A stretch of 64,000 nt of DNA from Myxococcota bacterium (GTDB lineage Bacteria > Myxococcota_A > UBA9160 > UBA6930). Below, piece after piece: positions 49,939 to 58,005 of this stretch (the stretch's first letter is position 1; each line of letters opens with the position of its first letter). The stretch covers positions 248,001-312,000 of the forward strand of contig JANQOX010000005.1 in assembly GCA_028285625.1 (NCBI GenBank), written 5' to 3'. The notes beneath the pieces are model-generated. The model was not told the DNA's origin and did not search any database. It saw only the letters and a program-made list of their open reading frames with translations. The translations under genes were made by a program, and so were the position numbers.

Positions 49939-50411
49939 GATGCGCGCTTGAGACCGGTCCCGAAGGCCAGGATCTCGACGCCCGCCGTACCCTTGCCCTG
50001 GCGCTGGGAGCTCGCCAGGCGCGAGGTCTCGAGCCGCACGTTCACCACGGCGTCGAAGCCCCGCTCGGATGCCTGCTCCTTCATGCGCAGCAGCGCTTCG
50101 CGGCGGGCGCGATCGAGCAGCGACTCGTACGACTTGACGCGTCCGCCCACCAGGCCGCGCAGTCCGGCGAGGAAGCGCTTGAAGTAGTCGAGGGAGATGA
50201 CGACGCTCCCGGCCACCAGGCCCGCGTCGGTGACGCGCCACGGTGTCGGTACCCTTCGACCGGTCGTGGTGGGCATGCGGCGGGTGCGGGCCTCACGCAC
50301 GCGGATCGATCGGTAGTGGCTGCGCTCCACCGCCGTACCGGTGAAGTAGGCGAGCACCAGCAGCAGGATGGGCAGGCCCCACTCCAGGCCCAGCTGAACG
50401 GCGAGGTCCAA
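49935..50411 (-). CDS. YbjQ-family (UPF0145) protein with N-terminal membrane segment
   Basis: This 158-residue protein has an N-terminal membrane helix (about residues 9-25: LEWGLPILLLVLAYFTG) joined to a heavy-metal-binding-type YbjQ domain: YFKRFLAGLRGLVGGRVKSYESLL and RMKEQASERGFDAVVNVRLETS. The YbjQ fold is a pentamer-forming small domain of unclear function. It begins with TTG at 50411, directly adjoining the stop of the next YbjQ gene, and overlaps the protease gene by 4 bp, implying a three-gene operon. Confidence 0.85.
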   Translation of the reverse strand: MDLAVQLGLEWGLPILLLVLAYFTGTAVERSHYRSIRVREARTRRMPTTTGRRVPTPWRVTDAGLVAGSVVISLDYFKRFLAGLRGLVGGRVKSYESLLDRARREALLRMKEQASERGFDAVVNVRLETSRLASSQRQGKGTAGVEILAFGTGLKRAS

Positions 50412-50726
50412 CTACTCGACCCGGACGGCGGTTCCGTAGGCGAACAGCTCGGCAGCGCCCTGGGCCACGCTGCTGGTGGAGAAGCGCACGTTCACCACCG
50501 CGTTGGCGCCAATGGAGCGCGCCTGCTCGGCCATGCGGTCGATGGCTTCGCCGCGCGCCTCGTGCAGCAGCTCGGTGTAGCCCTTGAGCTCGCCGCCCAC
50601 GAGGTTCTTGAGGCCCGCCATGAGGTCGCGCCCGATGTGCTTGGCGCGCACGGTGCTCCCGGTGACGACCCCATAGAACTCGCGGATCTGCTGGCCCGGG
50701 ATCTCCTCGGTGTTGCTGAGCAGCAT
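50412..50726 (-). CDS. YbjQ-family (UPF0145) protein
   Basis: This 104-residue protein is a complete single-domain YbjQ member, with GSTVRAKHIGRDLMAGLKNLVGGELKGYTELL and DRMAEQARSIGANAVVNVRFSTSSVAQGAAELFAYGTAV. The family forms oligomers and has been suggested to bind metals; the function is not known. It is the first gene of the YbjQ-YbjQ-M48 operon: its TAG is immediately followed by the TTG of the second YbjQ gene. The two paralogues, only one with a membrane helix, may form a mixed complex at the membrane. Confidence 0.9.
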   Translation of the reverse strand: MLLSNTEEIPGQQIREFYGVVTGSTVRAKHIGRDLMAGLKNLVGGELKGYTELLHEARGEAIDRMAEQARSIGANAVVNVRFSTSSVAQGAAELFAYGTAVRVE

Positions 50727-50823
50727 CGATGGCCCTCCTGGCCCATGAATCGACCACGCGCGCCGAGGGCTTGAGATGCCCGGGCGGGAAGGGCGCGTCG
50801 AGGAGGGCGGGGCCGGCTACGAG

Positions 50824-52023
50824 TCAGGCGTCGAGGGCGTCGGCCAGGCTCGCGCCCTCGCGGATCAAGCGGCGGAACTTCATGACCAGCCGGGGCCGGT
50901 TCCAGCCGAGGACGCCGCGCAGGCGGCCGTCTCGGGCATAGAGCTGCACGAATCGGCGCTCGGCCAGCGACCCGTCCACCAGTACGGTCTCGTCGTCGGG
51001 TCCCGCGCGCCCGGCAAACTGGATCTTGCGGTCGTACTGATCGGACCAGAAGAAGGGCACCGGCGCGAAGGGCTCGGCGGCATCGCCCCGAAGCAGGGCC
51101 TCGGCTGCGGCGTCGGCCTGCTCGGTGGCGTTCGTCCAGTGCTCGAGTCGCATGCTCTCGTCGAACAGCGGGTTCGTCCAGCGCGCGACGTCGCCTGCGG
51201 CCACCACGCCGGCCGCAGCCCGGCAGCGCGTGTCGCACACCACGCCGTCGTCGACCTCGAGCCCCGATCCCTCGAGCCACCCGGTGTTGGGTGCGACGCC
51301 GATCCCGACGACCACTACGTCGGCATCGACGGTGGTGCCGTCGTCGAGCGCCACGCCGGTCACCGGACCCGACGGGCCGGCGCGCAGCAGTTCGCGCACG
51401 CCGGTGCCCAGGCGCAGGTCCACGCCGTGGTCGCGATGCAGGTCCGCCACCATCGCCCCGAGCCGAGCGCCCAGGCTGCGTTCGAGGGGCAGGTCGAGGG
51501 CCTCGATCACCGTCGTCTCGAGACCGCGCTCGCGGCAGGTGGCGGCCACCTCGGCGCCGATGAAGCCGGCGCCGATCACCGCCACGCGCGGGCTCGCATC
51601 GAGCGCCGTCCGCAGCGCCAGGCAGTCGTCTAGGCTTCGCAGGACGAATGCCCCCGGGCAGTGCTCGGTGCCGGGAATCCAGCGGGGAGACGCTCCGGTC
51701 GTGATCACGAGCGCATCGAAGGCGACGTCTTCGCCGCCGGCCACACCCACGCGCCGCGCAGCCAGGTCGAGCGAGGTGGCGCGCGCGCCGAGCTGCCAGA
51801 CGAGTTCGAGCTCGTCGTCCTCGGGGCGCAGCAGCGCCGTGCGCTCGGGGTCCCACTTTCCGGCGAGCACGTCCTTCGAGAGCGGCGGCCGGTCGTACGG
51901 CAGGTGGATCTCGTCGCCCAGCAGGCGGATCGGGCCCGCGTAACCCTGGCGGCGCAGCGCCTGGGCGGTGCGAAGCCCAGCCAGCGAGGCGCCCACGATC
52001 AGCACGTTCTCGGGGACCGGCAT
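50824..52023 (-). CDS. FAD-dependent ferredoxin/rubredoxin reductase-like oxidoreductase
   Basis: This 399-residue protein has an N-terminal FAD motif (VLIVGASLAGLRTAQALR), the family stretch YDRPPLSKDVLAG, an NAD-binding motif (VAVIGAGFIGAEVAATCRERGLETTVIE), and the C-terminal FAD motif (GVVAAGDVARW). It ends with a reductase C-terminal domain (FFWSDQYDRKIQFAG). This is the layout of NADH:ferredoxin reductases supplying Rieske or P450 oxygenases. Its partner is not next to it. ATG at 52023, divergent from the phosphatase-like gene. Confidence 0.92.
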   Translation of the reverse strand: MPVPENVLIVGASLAGLRTAQALRRQGYAGPIRLLGDEIHLPYDRPPLSKDVLAGKWDPERTALLRPEDDELELVWQLGARATSLDLAARRVGVAGGEDVAFDALVITTGASPRWIPGTEHCPGAFVLRSLDDCLALRTALDASPRVAVIGAGFIGAEVAATCRERGLETTVIEALDLPLERSLGARLGAMVADLHRDHGVDLRLGTGVRELLRAGPSGPVTGVALDDGTTVDADVVVVGIGVAPNTGWLEGSGLEVDDGVVCDTRCRAAAGVVAAGDVARWTNPLFDESMRLEHWTNATEQADAAAEALLRGDAAEPFAPVPFFWSDQYDRKIQFAGRAGPDDETVLVDGSLAERRFVQLYARDGRLRGVLGWNRPRLVMKFRRLIREGASLADALDA

Positions 52024-52137
52024 GGCGGGCAATCCTAACGGAGCATCCGCCGGGCGCCGCTGCCCGCTGGGCGCGATTGCCGGTCGCATCGCCGGGGGCC
52101 GCTTGACGCGGCACGGCCCGGTGGTCAACGTGCCGCG

Positions 52138-53238
52138 ATGCCTGCCGGGAACCCCGCCGTCCTCCATCTCGCTGTCGCCGCTGCGCTCGTCGTCTCGTGC
52201 GGCCGCGGCCTCGACGCCGACGACGTACGCCTGCGCTACTTCGCCTCCACTGGGGCAGAAAGCTACGTGGCACGGCGCAGCGATGGTCTGGAGCTGTGGT
52301 TTCGAGAGCCCGTCGTCGAGGCGACCGTGCGCGCGTCGAGGCAGCCCGAGGTCCTGGCGGACGGCGAGGCTTTGGCGCGCCTGGAAGAGGGGACCCGCCT
52401 GCGCCTGCCCGGGCTCGAGGCGGGCGGCCGCCACTACCTGACCGTCGCGCTCGCCGACGGGGCCCGATGGGTGGTGGCCGAGCGCGGCATCCCGCTGGCG
52501 AGCGCGCAGAACGTTCGCGACCTGGGCGGCTACACCACCGACGACGGTCGGGCGGTGCGTTGGGGCGCCGTCTACCGCTCGGACGCGCTGGTCGAGCCGG
52601 CTGAGGCCGACCTCGAGGTGCTCGTCGGCCTCGACCTCGCGCTGGCGATCGACCTGCGCGGCGGAGACGAGGCCGCGGCCGCGCCGATCCGCCTTCCGGC
52701 CAGCGCTCGCATCGCGGCGGAGCCCATCCCGCTCGGCGAAGCTCGTCCCGAGGAGATCGCGCGTCGTTTCGCCGAGCGCGACATCGAGGGCCTCGACCTG
52801 AACTTCCAGGTCGAGGTCACGAAGTCGCTGCTCGACGAGCAGGCCGAGCGTTTCGGAGCAGCGCTTCGACACGTCGCCGACCCTGCCAACCGGCCCGTTC
52901 TTCTCCACGGCGCACTCGGCAAGGACCGCGTGGGCCTGGCGGCGGCGCTCCTGCTTCGCGCGCTCGGCGTGACCGAGAACCAGGTGATCGGTGACTACCA
53001 CCTGAGCGAGACCTACGACTGGCGCCGGGTCCGCGCCACCAGCCGCCAGCTGGTGCTGGACGGGGTCGAGCCCGCCACCCTGCGTCACGTGATCGCGGTG
53101 GACCCGGTGGTGATGCGCGAGGCGCTCGACCACCTGACCGGCCGCTACGGTGGTGTCGAGCCGTACTTGCTGGGCCCCGCCGGGCTCGCGCCGGGCGAAC
53201 TCGCCGCCCTGCGCGAAGGGCTCCTTCAGTCGCCCTGA
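52138..53238 (+). CDS. lipoprotein of the tyrosine-phosphatase (Y_phosphatase3) family, catalytically degenerate
   Basis: This 366-residue protein has a lipoprotein signal with Cys21 (ALVVSCGRG). A fibronectin-like N-terminal portion follows (about 30-115), then a phosphatase-3 domain (about 118-320), beginning NVRDLGGYTTDDGRAVRWGAVYRSDAL as in the family. The P-loop, normally HCxxGKDRTG, reads HGALGKDRVG at residues 257-266: the nucleophilic Cys is Gly258. Without the Cys it should not hydrolyse phosphotyrosine or lipid phosphates, though it could bind them. It faces the periplasm or outer membrane. Confidence 0.9.
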   Translation: MPAGNPAVLHLAVAAALVVSCGRGLDADDVRLRYFASTGAESYVARRSDGLELWFREPVVEATVRASRQPEVLADGEALARLEEGTRLRLPGLEAGGRHYLTVALADGARWVVAERGIPLASAQNVRDLGGYTTDDGRAVRWGAVYRSDALVEPAEADLEVLVGLDLALAIDLRGGDEAAAAPIRLPASARIAAEPIPLGEARPEEIARRFAERDIEGLDLNFQVEVTKSLLDEQAERFGAALRHVADPANRPVLLHGALGKDRVGLAAALLLRALGVTENQVIGDYHLSETYDWRRVRATSRQLVLDGVEPATLRHVIAVDPVVMREALDHLTGRYGGVEPYLLGPAGLAPGELAALREGLLQSP

Positions 53239-53260
53239 CGCGCCAGGGGTCGGCGAGGCG

Positions 53261-54574
53261 CTAGGTGCGCTCGATGTGAGCGCCGAGGCCGCGCAGACGC
53301 TCGTCGATGCGCTCGTAGCCCCGGTCGATCTGGTGGGCGTTCATGATGACCGAGCGCCCCTGGGCGCACAGGGCGGCGGCCACCAACGCCATGCCCGCGC
53401 GGATGTCGGGGGAGGTGATGGTGTCGCCCTGCAGCCGGGTGGGGCCCGTGACCACGGCGCGATGCGGATCGCACAGGATCGCCCGCGCGCCCATGGCGAT
53501 CAGCCGGTCCACGAAGAAGAGCCGGTTCTCGAACATCTTCTCGTGGATCAGCACCGTGCCCTGGGACTGGGTCGCCAGCACCAGCGCGATCGACGTGAGG
53601 TCGGTCGGGAACCCCGGCCAGGGCGCATCGTCCACCTTCGGGATGGCGCCATCGAGGTCGTCCTGGATGCACAGCTCCTGCTTGGCCGGGACGATCAGCG
53701 CCGAGCCTTCGGCGCGGGTCTCGACGCCCAGCCTGGAGAACACCATCAGGATCATGCGCAGGTCGTCGTGCACCACGTCCTCGATGCGCAGTTCGCCACC
53801 GGTCATGGCGGCGATCGCGAGGAACGAGCCGATCTCGATGTGGTCCGGACCGAGCCGGTGTTCGGCGGCAGCGAGTTCGGGCACGCCGGTCACGTCCAGC
53901 ATGTTGGTGCCGACGCCTTCGATGCCCGCGCCCATGGCGACCAGGTACTCGCACAGGCCGCGCACGTGCGGTTCGCACGCGGCGTTGGCGATGCGGGTGC
54001 GTCCCTCGGCGACGGCGGCTGCCATCAGCGCGTTCTCGGTGGCCATCACGCTGGCCTCGTCGAGAAAGATGTCCGTGCCCTGGAAGTGGCCGTCCAGGCG
54101 CAGGTGGTAGTCGCGCTCGCGGGTCTCCACCTCGGCGCCGAGCAGGCGGAGGGCGTGCAGGTGCGTGTCGATGCGCCGTCGCCCGATGCGGTCGCCACCC
54201 GGGCGCGGCAGCACCGCGCGGCCGGTGCGATGCAGGAGCGCGGGCGCCAGCAGGAACGAGCCGCGGATGCGCGCCCCGAGATCGCCGCGGGGCCGGCGAT
54301 CGCCGAGACCGTCGGTGTCCACGTGGATGTCGCGTCCACCGTCGGCGGCCTCGGTGAGCGCCACCTGGACGCCGAGGTCGGCCATCATCTCGAGCAGCGT
54401 GTCGACGTCGCGGATGGCCGGAACGTTGGTCAGGCGATGGCTTCCGGGGGCGAGCAGGGAAGCCGCCAGCACCGGCAGGGCCTCGTTCTTGTTGCCCGCC
54501 GCGCGCAGCACCCCGCCGACCTCGCGGCCGCCTTCGACGACGAACGTATCCCCCTCGGCCACGGATCGCTCCAC
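53261..54574 (-). CDS. murA: UDP-N-acetylglucosamine 1-carboxyvinyltransferase (MurA) with Asp in the active-site loop
   Basis: This 437-residue enzyme performs the first committed step of peptidoglycan synthesis, adding enolpyruvate to UDP-GlcNAc. Family residues are seen: K-N (residues 29-30, [12 protein letters not shown]), [13 protein letters not shown] and HIDRGYER-type ending ([18 protein letters not shown]). The active-site loop, PGGC in most species, reads PGGD (Asp128; gac at 54191-54193). The same Cys-to-Asp change gives natural fosfomycin resistance in Chlamydia and mycobacteria. The GTG at 54574 opens the frame. Confidence 0.94.
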   Translation of the reverse strand: MERSVAEGDTFVVEGGREVGGVLRAAGNKNEALPVLAASLLAPGSHRLTNVPAIRDVDTLLEMMADLGVQVALTEAADGGRDIHVDTDGLGDRRPRGDLGARIRGSFLLAPALLHRTGRAVLPRPGGDRIGRRRIDTHLHALRLLGAEVETRERDYHLRLDGHFQGTDIFLDEASVMATENALMAAAVAEGRTRIANAACEPHVRGLCEYLVAMGAGIEGVGTNMLDVTGVPELAAAEHRLGPDHIEIGSFLAIAAMTGGELRIEDVVHDDLRMILMVFSRLGVETRAEGSALIVPAKQELCIQDDLDGAIPKVDDAPWPGFPTDLTSIALVLATQSQGTVLIHEKMFENRLFFVDRLIAMGARAILCDPHRAVVTGPTRLQGDTITSPDIRAGMALVAAALCAQGRSVIMNAHQIDRGYERIDERLRGLGAHIERT

Positions 54575-54614
54575 GGTCCACCCCCCTTGTCGTCTCCGAG
54601 GCTAGCCGCCGGGG

Positions 54615-54632
54615 GCCTCCGCTGCCGGAGGC
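54615..54632. promoter_or_regulatory. hairpin in the murA-MarR divergent region
   Basis: GCCTCCG and CGGAGGC form a 7-bp stem around CTGC, 41 bp upstream of murA on the minus strand and 76 bp upstream of the MarR gene. It could be part of the murA leader RNA; the role is unknown. Confidence 0.3.
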
Positions 54633-54657
54633 GCCGTCTGGCGGGGGGCTGGGTCTT

Positions 54658-54690
54658 TTGATTGATCTATGCAATCATTGTGTTGATCAA
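54658..54690. promoter_or_regulatory. AT-rich interrupted palindrome upstream of the MarR-type gene
   Basis: TTGATTGAT at the left and GTTGATCAA at the right, with AATCAT in between, form inverted halves in DNA that is otherwise GC-rich. The element ends 17 bp before the MarR start. MarR proteins typically bind such palindromes to repress their own promoter, so autoregulation is likely. Confidence 0.5.
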
Positions 54691-54707
54691 GTAGATGGAG
54701 AGTCGCC

Positions 54708-55193
54708 ATGCCCAGGAGCCTCCGATCCCAGGCCCACGACCTGCAACGTGTGATGGCGGGGCTGGTCTCGAAGTACCAGTTCCGCGATCGCAACGAGACG
54801 AGCTGCCACGGGCTCTCGGTCTCGCAGGCCTATGCGCTCCGCGCCCTCGCCGAACGAGGCGTGCAGCCCATGAACGCGTTGGCCGGGTCGCTCCGCCTGT
54901 CGCTGAGCGCCATGACCCGCGTGATCGATCCGCTCGAAGAGCGGGGCCTGGTGCGGCGCATGCGCGACGCGCGGGATCGGCGAGTCTGCCGGGTGGCGCT
55001 CACGACGCCGGGCGAGGCGCTCTGGCAGCGCATCGAAGACGAGCTGGTGGCGAGCAACGCAGACGTCCTGCGCGAGCTGTCCGTGAGCGAACGCGAGCTG
55101 GTGATTCGCGTGATGGGTCAGCTGTCCGAAGCCGTGGACGTGTGGCGCGTCGGGCAGGCTCCTGTGGCGACATCGAGCGAGGCCGCCGCATGA
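54708..55193 (+). CDS. MarR-family transcriptional regulator
   Basis: This 161-residue protein has the MarR winged helix-turn-helix (about residues 35-105): GLSVSQAYALRALAERGVQPMNALAGSLRLSLSAMTRVIDPLEERGLVRRMRDARDRRVCRVALT, broken here in several parts. N- and C-terminal helices form the dimer interface. It likely responds to a small phenolic or an acid. The palindrome at 54658 is a candidate operator. It overlaps argC by 4 bp (ATGA), so it may also set argC expression. Confidence 0.92.
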   Translation: MPRSLRSQAHDLQRVMAGLVSKYQFRDRNETSCHGLSVSQAYALRALAERGVQPMNALAGSLRLSLSAMTRVIDPLEERGLVRRMRDARDRRVCRVALTTPGEALWQRIEDELVASNADVLRELSVSERELVIRVMGQLSEAVDVWRVGQAPVATSSEAAA

Positions 55194-56254
55194 GTGGCCG
55201 CGGCGTTCGGGTCGGCGTGTTCGGGGCGACGGGCTACATGGGTGGTGAGGCGCTGCGCGTGCTGCTCGGCCATCCCGAGTTCGAGATCGCATGGGCAGCC
55301 AGCCGCGGTGGCGACCCGGTGGAGCTGCATCACCCGAACCTGCTCGGCTGCGGCGTACCGAGCGTCGGGCTCGCCGATGCAGAACCGGCCGATGCGGTGC
55401 TGGTGGCCCTGCCCACCGAGCCTTCGATCGAGGCCGCGGTGCGCTTCGTCGAGGCCGGAAGCCGCGTCGTCGACTTGGGTGCGGCGTTCCGCCTGCGCGA
55501 CCGCGCCGACTGGGAGCGCACCTACGCCCTCGCGCATCCGCGCTTCGACCTCGCCGACGAGGCACCCTACGGCATCGGCGAGTTGCACGGTGGCGCCATC
55601 GCCGACGCGCGGATCGTGGCGAATCCCGGCTGCTTCTCCACCGCGGCGATCCTGGCCCTGGCGCCGCTCATGGGTCTCGCCGGCATCGATCGCCAACGCA
55701 TCCACGTAACGGCGCTGTCGGGTACGGCCGGCATGGGCGCCGAGCTGGCGCGCCCGGGCCATCACCCCGAGATCGCGCAGGACCTGGTGGCCTACAACCT
55801 GGCGGGCCATCGCCATACCCTCGAGATCGAGCAGGAGCTCGGCTGGCTGTCCGGCGCGCCGGTGCGCGTCCAGTTCGCGCCGGTCTACGTGCCGGTGGTG
55901 CGCGGCATCCTGGCGCTCTGCCAGCTCCAGGCCGAGGAGGTGCCCCGGCGCGACACGCTGCTCGCGCGGTTGCGCGACTTCTACGTCGACTCTCCGTTCG
56001 TGCACGTGCACGACCTGCCGCCCGAAGACGGCGCCGCCTGGCAGCAGCGCGCGTATCCGGGGGTCGCGGCGGTGGCGGGGACGAACCGTTGCCACCTGGG
56101 CGTCGAGGTGGACCCCGAGCGCGGCGGCATCCTCGTTCTCGCCGCGCTCGACAGCCTCGGCAAGGGCGGCGCGCAGGCTGGCATCGAGAACCTGAACCGC
56201 ATGTTCGGTCTCGAGGTCACGGCCGGGCTCGAAGGTCGCGCACTGCATCCCTAG
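55190..56254 (+). CDS. argC: N-acetyl-gamma-glutamyl-phosphate reductase
   Basis: This 354-residue enzyme of arginine biosynthesis reduces N-acetylglutamyl phosphate to the semialdehyde with NADPH. It has the dinucleotide motif VFGATGYMGGEALRVL, the catalytic Cys in ANPGCFST, and the family segments GTAGMG and GLGKGGAQAGIENLN-type (LGKGGAQAGIENLNRMFG). The first codons overlap the MarR stop. No other arg gene is in the window. The 3' end lies 24 bp before a set of 67-bp direct repeats. Confidence 0.95.
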   Translation: MSGRGVRVGVFGATGYMGGEALRVLLGHPEFEIAWAASRGGDPVELHHPNLLGCGVPSVGLADAEPADAVLVALPTEPSIEAAVRFVEAGSRVVDLGAAFRLRDRADWERTYALAHPRFDLADEAPYGIGELHGGAIADARIVANPGCFSTAAILALAPLMGLAGIDRQRIHVTALSGTAGMGAELARPGHHPEIAQDLVAYNLAGHRHTLEIEQELGWLSGAPVRVQFAPVYVPVVRGILALCQLQAEEVPRRDTLLARLRDFYVDSPFVHVHDLPPEDGAAWQQRAYPGVAAVAGTNRCHLGVEVDPERGGILVLAALDSLGKGGAQAGIENLNRMFGLEVTAGLEGRALHP

Positions 56255-56277
56255 CGCGGCGCGGTCGAGCGGGCCTC

Positions 56278-56443
56278 AGCTCCCCAGCAGCTTCTGCATG
56301 CGCGGAGGGCAGCCTGGCCCGCCGGTTGGGGCTCGGCTGCTTCTAGCTCCCCAGCAGCTTCTGCATGCGCGGAGGGCAGCCTGGCCCGCCGCTTGGAGCT
56401 CGGCTGCTTCTAGCTCCCCAGCAGCTTCTGCATGCGCGGAGGG
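56278..56443. repeat. 67-bp tandem duplication of the glutaredoxin gene's 3' end
   Basis: Two complete units (56278-56344 and 56345-56411) and the start of a third (56412-56443, inside the coding sequence) share AGCTCCCCAGCAGCTTCTGC and the rest, with few differences. The third copy encodes the last codons and, with the preceding base, the stop of the minus-strand glutaredoxin gene (...RMQKLLGS). The copies thus repeat its C-terminal codons downstream of its stop, a remnant of local slippage or duplication. Confidence 0.93.
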
Positions 56444-57045
56444 TCATAGCCCCGCACCAGTTCGCCGCCGATCTCGACCACGGGGATGGTGGTGCGTCCG
56501 GTCTTGTCGATCAGTTCGTCGCGATGGCGCTCGTCGGACTCGATGTCCTTGTTGACGTACGCGACGCCGCGCTGGTCGAGCCAGGCGAGGGTCTTGCGGC
56601 ACCAGCCGCACCAGGGCGTGGTGTAGATCACGACCTCCGGACCGCCGGCGTGTGCGAACGGCCGTCGGTTCGAACGGCTCGCGGGTTCGGCGCGCGCGAT
56701 GCGCGGGGTCTCGATCGCGACGCGCCCGGCGCGCTCTCGGTACTCGGGCGGCACCTGGTCCTTGCCCTGGACGAAGTGCACCGAGCCGGTGGCGTCGACG
56801 TATTGGTAGTAGACCTGCGCGTCGTCCGGGCTCTCGCCTTCGGCGTGCGCGGAGGCTTCGTCGCGGTTCGCCACGCGCATGAGCTTCTCGAGCAACTCGC
56901 GAGCACCGCCGGCTTCGCCGCTGCGCTCGGCCACGGGCTGCACCACGGGCTCGGCGGTCGCCGGGCGCGGGCCCCCCTGCGCGAGGATGAAGCCACCGCT
57001 CGCGAAGACGAACGCCAGGAGTGCCGCACCGAGCACGAACCGCAT
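56410..57045 (-). CDS. DUF4124 and glutaredoxin fusion, membrane-anchored or exported
   Basis: This 211-residue protein has an N-terminal signal anchor (about residues 2-22: RFVLGAALLAFVFASGGFIL), a DUF4124-like segment (about 75-110: VYYQYVDATGSVHFVQGKDQVP) and a glutaredoxin domain (about 130-211) with the redox pair in TPWCGWCRK, cis-Pro in TTIPVVEIG and the C-terminal GGELVRGYDPPRMQKLL. It should reduce or oxidise disulfides at the periplasmic side. Its last codons lie in the 67-bp repeat. The ATG at 57045 was chosen because the signal follows. Confidence 0.88.
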   Translation of the reverse strand: MRFVLGAALLAFVFASGGFILAQGGPRPATAEPVVQPVAERSGEAGGARELLEKLMRVANRDEASAHAEGESPDDAQVYYQYVDATGSVHFVQGKDQVPPEYRERAGRVAIETPRIARAEPASRSNRRPFAHAGGPEVVIYTTPWCGWCRKTLAWLDQRGVAYVNKDIESDERHRDELIDKTGRTTIPVVEIGGELVRGYDPPRMQKLLGS

Positions 57046-57161
57046 GCGAGACCTACGCCTCCCTGGGCCGGTCGGTTTCCCGGTCCCGGGGGGCTCATCG
57101 ACCCGAGGACCGCCCGGGTTGACCCCGTCCCCAGGGGCCCGGGAGGAGCGTCTCGACAGCT

Positions 57162-57962
57162 CTACGAGTCGGAGAACGTCGGGGGGCGCTTCTCGAGGAA
57201 GGCGCGGATGCCCTCTCGAAAGTCGCGGGTGTTCGCGCAGAGCACCTGGTTGCGGTCCTCCATGGCGACCACGCTCTCCATGCTGCCGGCGTCGAGGCTG
57301 GCATTCAGGCATTCCTTGGAGAGCCGAAGTCCCAGGGGCGACGTGGCCAGAAGGTCCGCCACCAGTGCGCGGGCCTCGGTCTCGAGGGCGTCGTCGGGCA
57401 CCACCGTCGACACCAGGCCCAGCTCGCGGGCGCGCTCGGCCGTGACGAAGCGTCCGGTCAGGATCAGCTCCGCCGCCACCGAGGCGCCGACCAGGCGCGG
57501 CAGCAGGTAGCTCACGCCCACGTCACAGCCCGAGAGCCCCAGCTTGATGAACGCGGCGTTCATGCGCGCGGACTCGCCGGCGATTCGCAGGTCCGAAGCC
57601 AGCGCCAGCATGAAGCCCCCGCCGCAGGCCGGCCCGTGCACGCAGGCCACGAAGACCTGCGGCAGCCGCCGCATCTTGAGCGACAGCTCGGCGATGTGGC
57701 GCTGGCCGCGCAGCCCGCCCTGGATGGAGCGGTCGGCCTCTTCTCCGCCGCCGGTCTCCTTCAGGTCGAGCCCTGCACAGAAGCCACGACCCGCGCCGCG
57801 CAGCACCACCACCCGCGTGTCGCGGTCGCTTGCCAGCTCGTCGAAGAAGCCGTGCAGGTCGTTCACGAGCTGGGGGTTCATCGCGTTCAGCGCGTCGGGG
57901 CGGTCGAGCGTGCACCAGATGACGCCGTCTTCGCGCGCGAGGTCGAGGGTCTCGAAGGGCAT
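57162..57962 (-). CDS. enoyl-CoA hydratase/isomerase (crotonase family)
   Basis: This 266-residue protein has crotonase oxyanion-hole motifs (FCAGLDLKE and ACGGGFMLALASDLR) and the typical MNPQLVNDLHGFFDELASD helix. In place of the Glu-containing PE loop it has AAFIKLGLSGCDVGVS with an Asp, as in dienoyl-CoA isomerase-like members, so the chemistry may be isomerisation rather than hydration. It is cytosolic and not next to other beta-oxidation genes. The ATG at 57962 is 44 bp from the divergent MFS gene. Confidence 0.92.
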   Translation of the reverse strand: MPFETLDLAREDGVIWCTLDRPDALNAMNPQLVNDLHGFFDELASDRDTRVVVLRGAGRGFCAGLDLKETGGGEEADRSIQGGLRGQRHIAELSLKMRRLPQVFVACVHGPACGGGFMLALASDLRIAGESARMNAAFIKLGLSGCDVGVSYLLPRLVGASVAAELILTGRFVTAERARELGLVSTVVPDDALETEARALVADLLATSPLGLRLSKECLNASLDAGSMESVVAMEDRNQVLCANTRDFREGIRAFLEKRPPTFSDS

Positions 57963-58005
57963 GGCTTCTCCTGTCGCGGTTCGTCCGGCCGGCGCCGGGC
58001 GGCCG

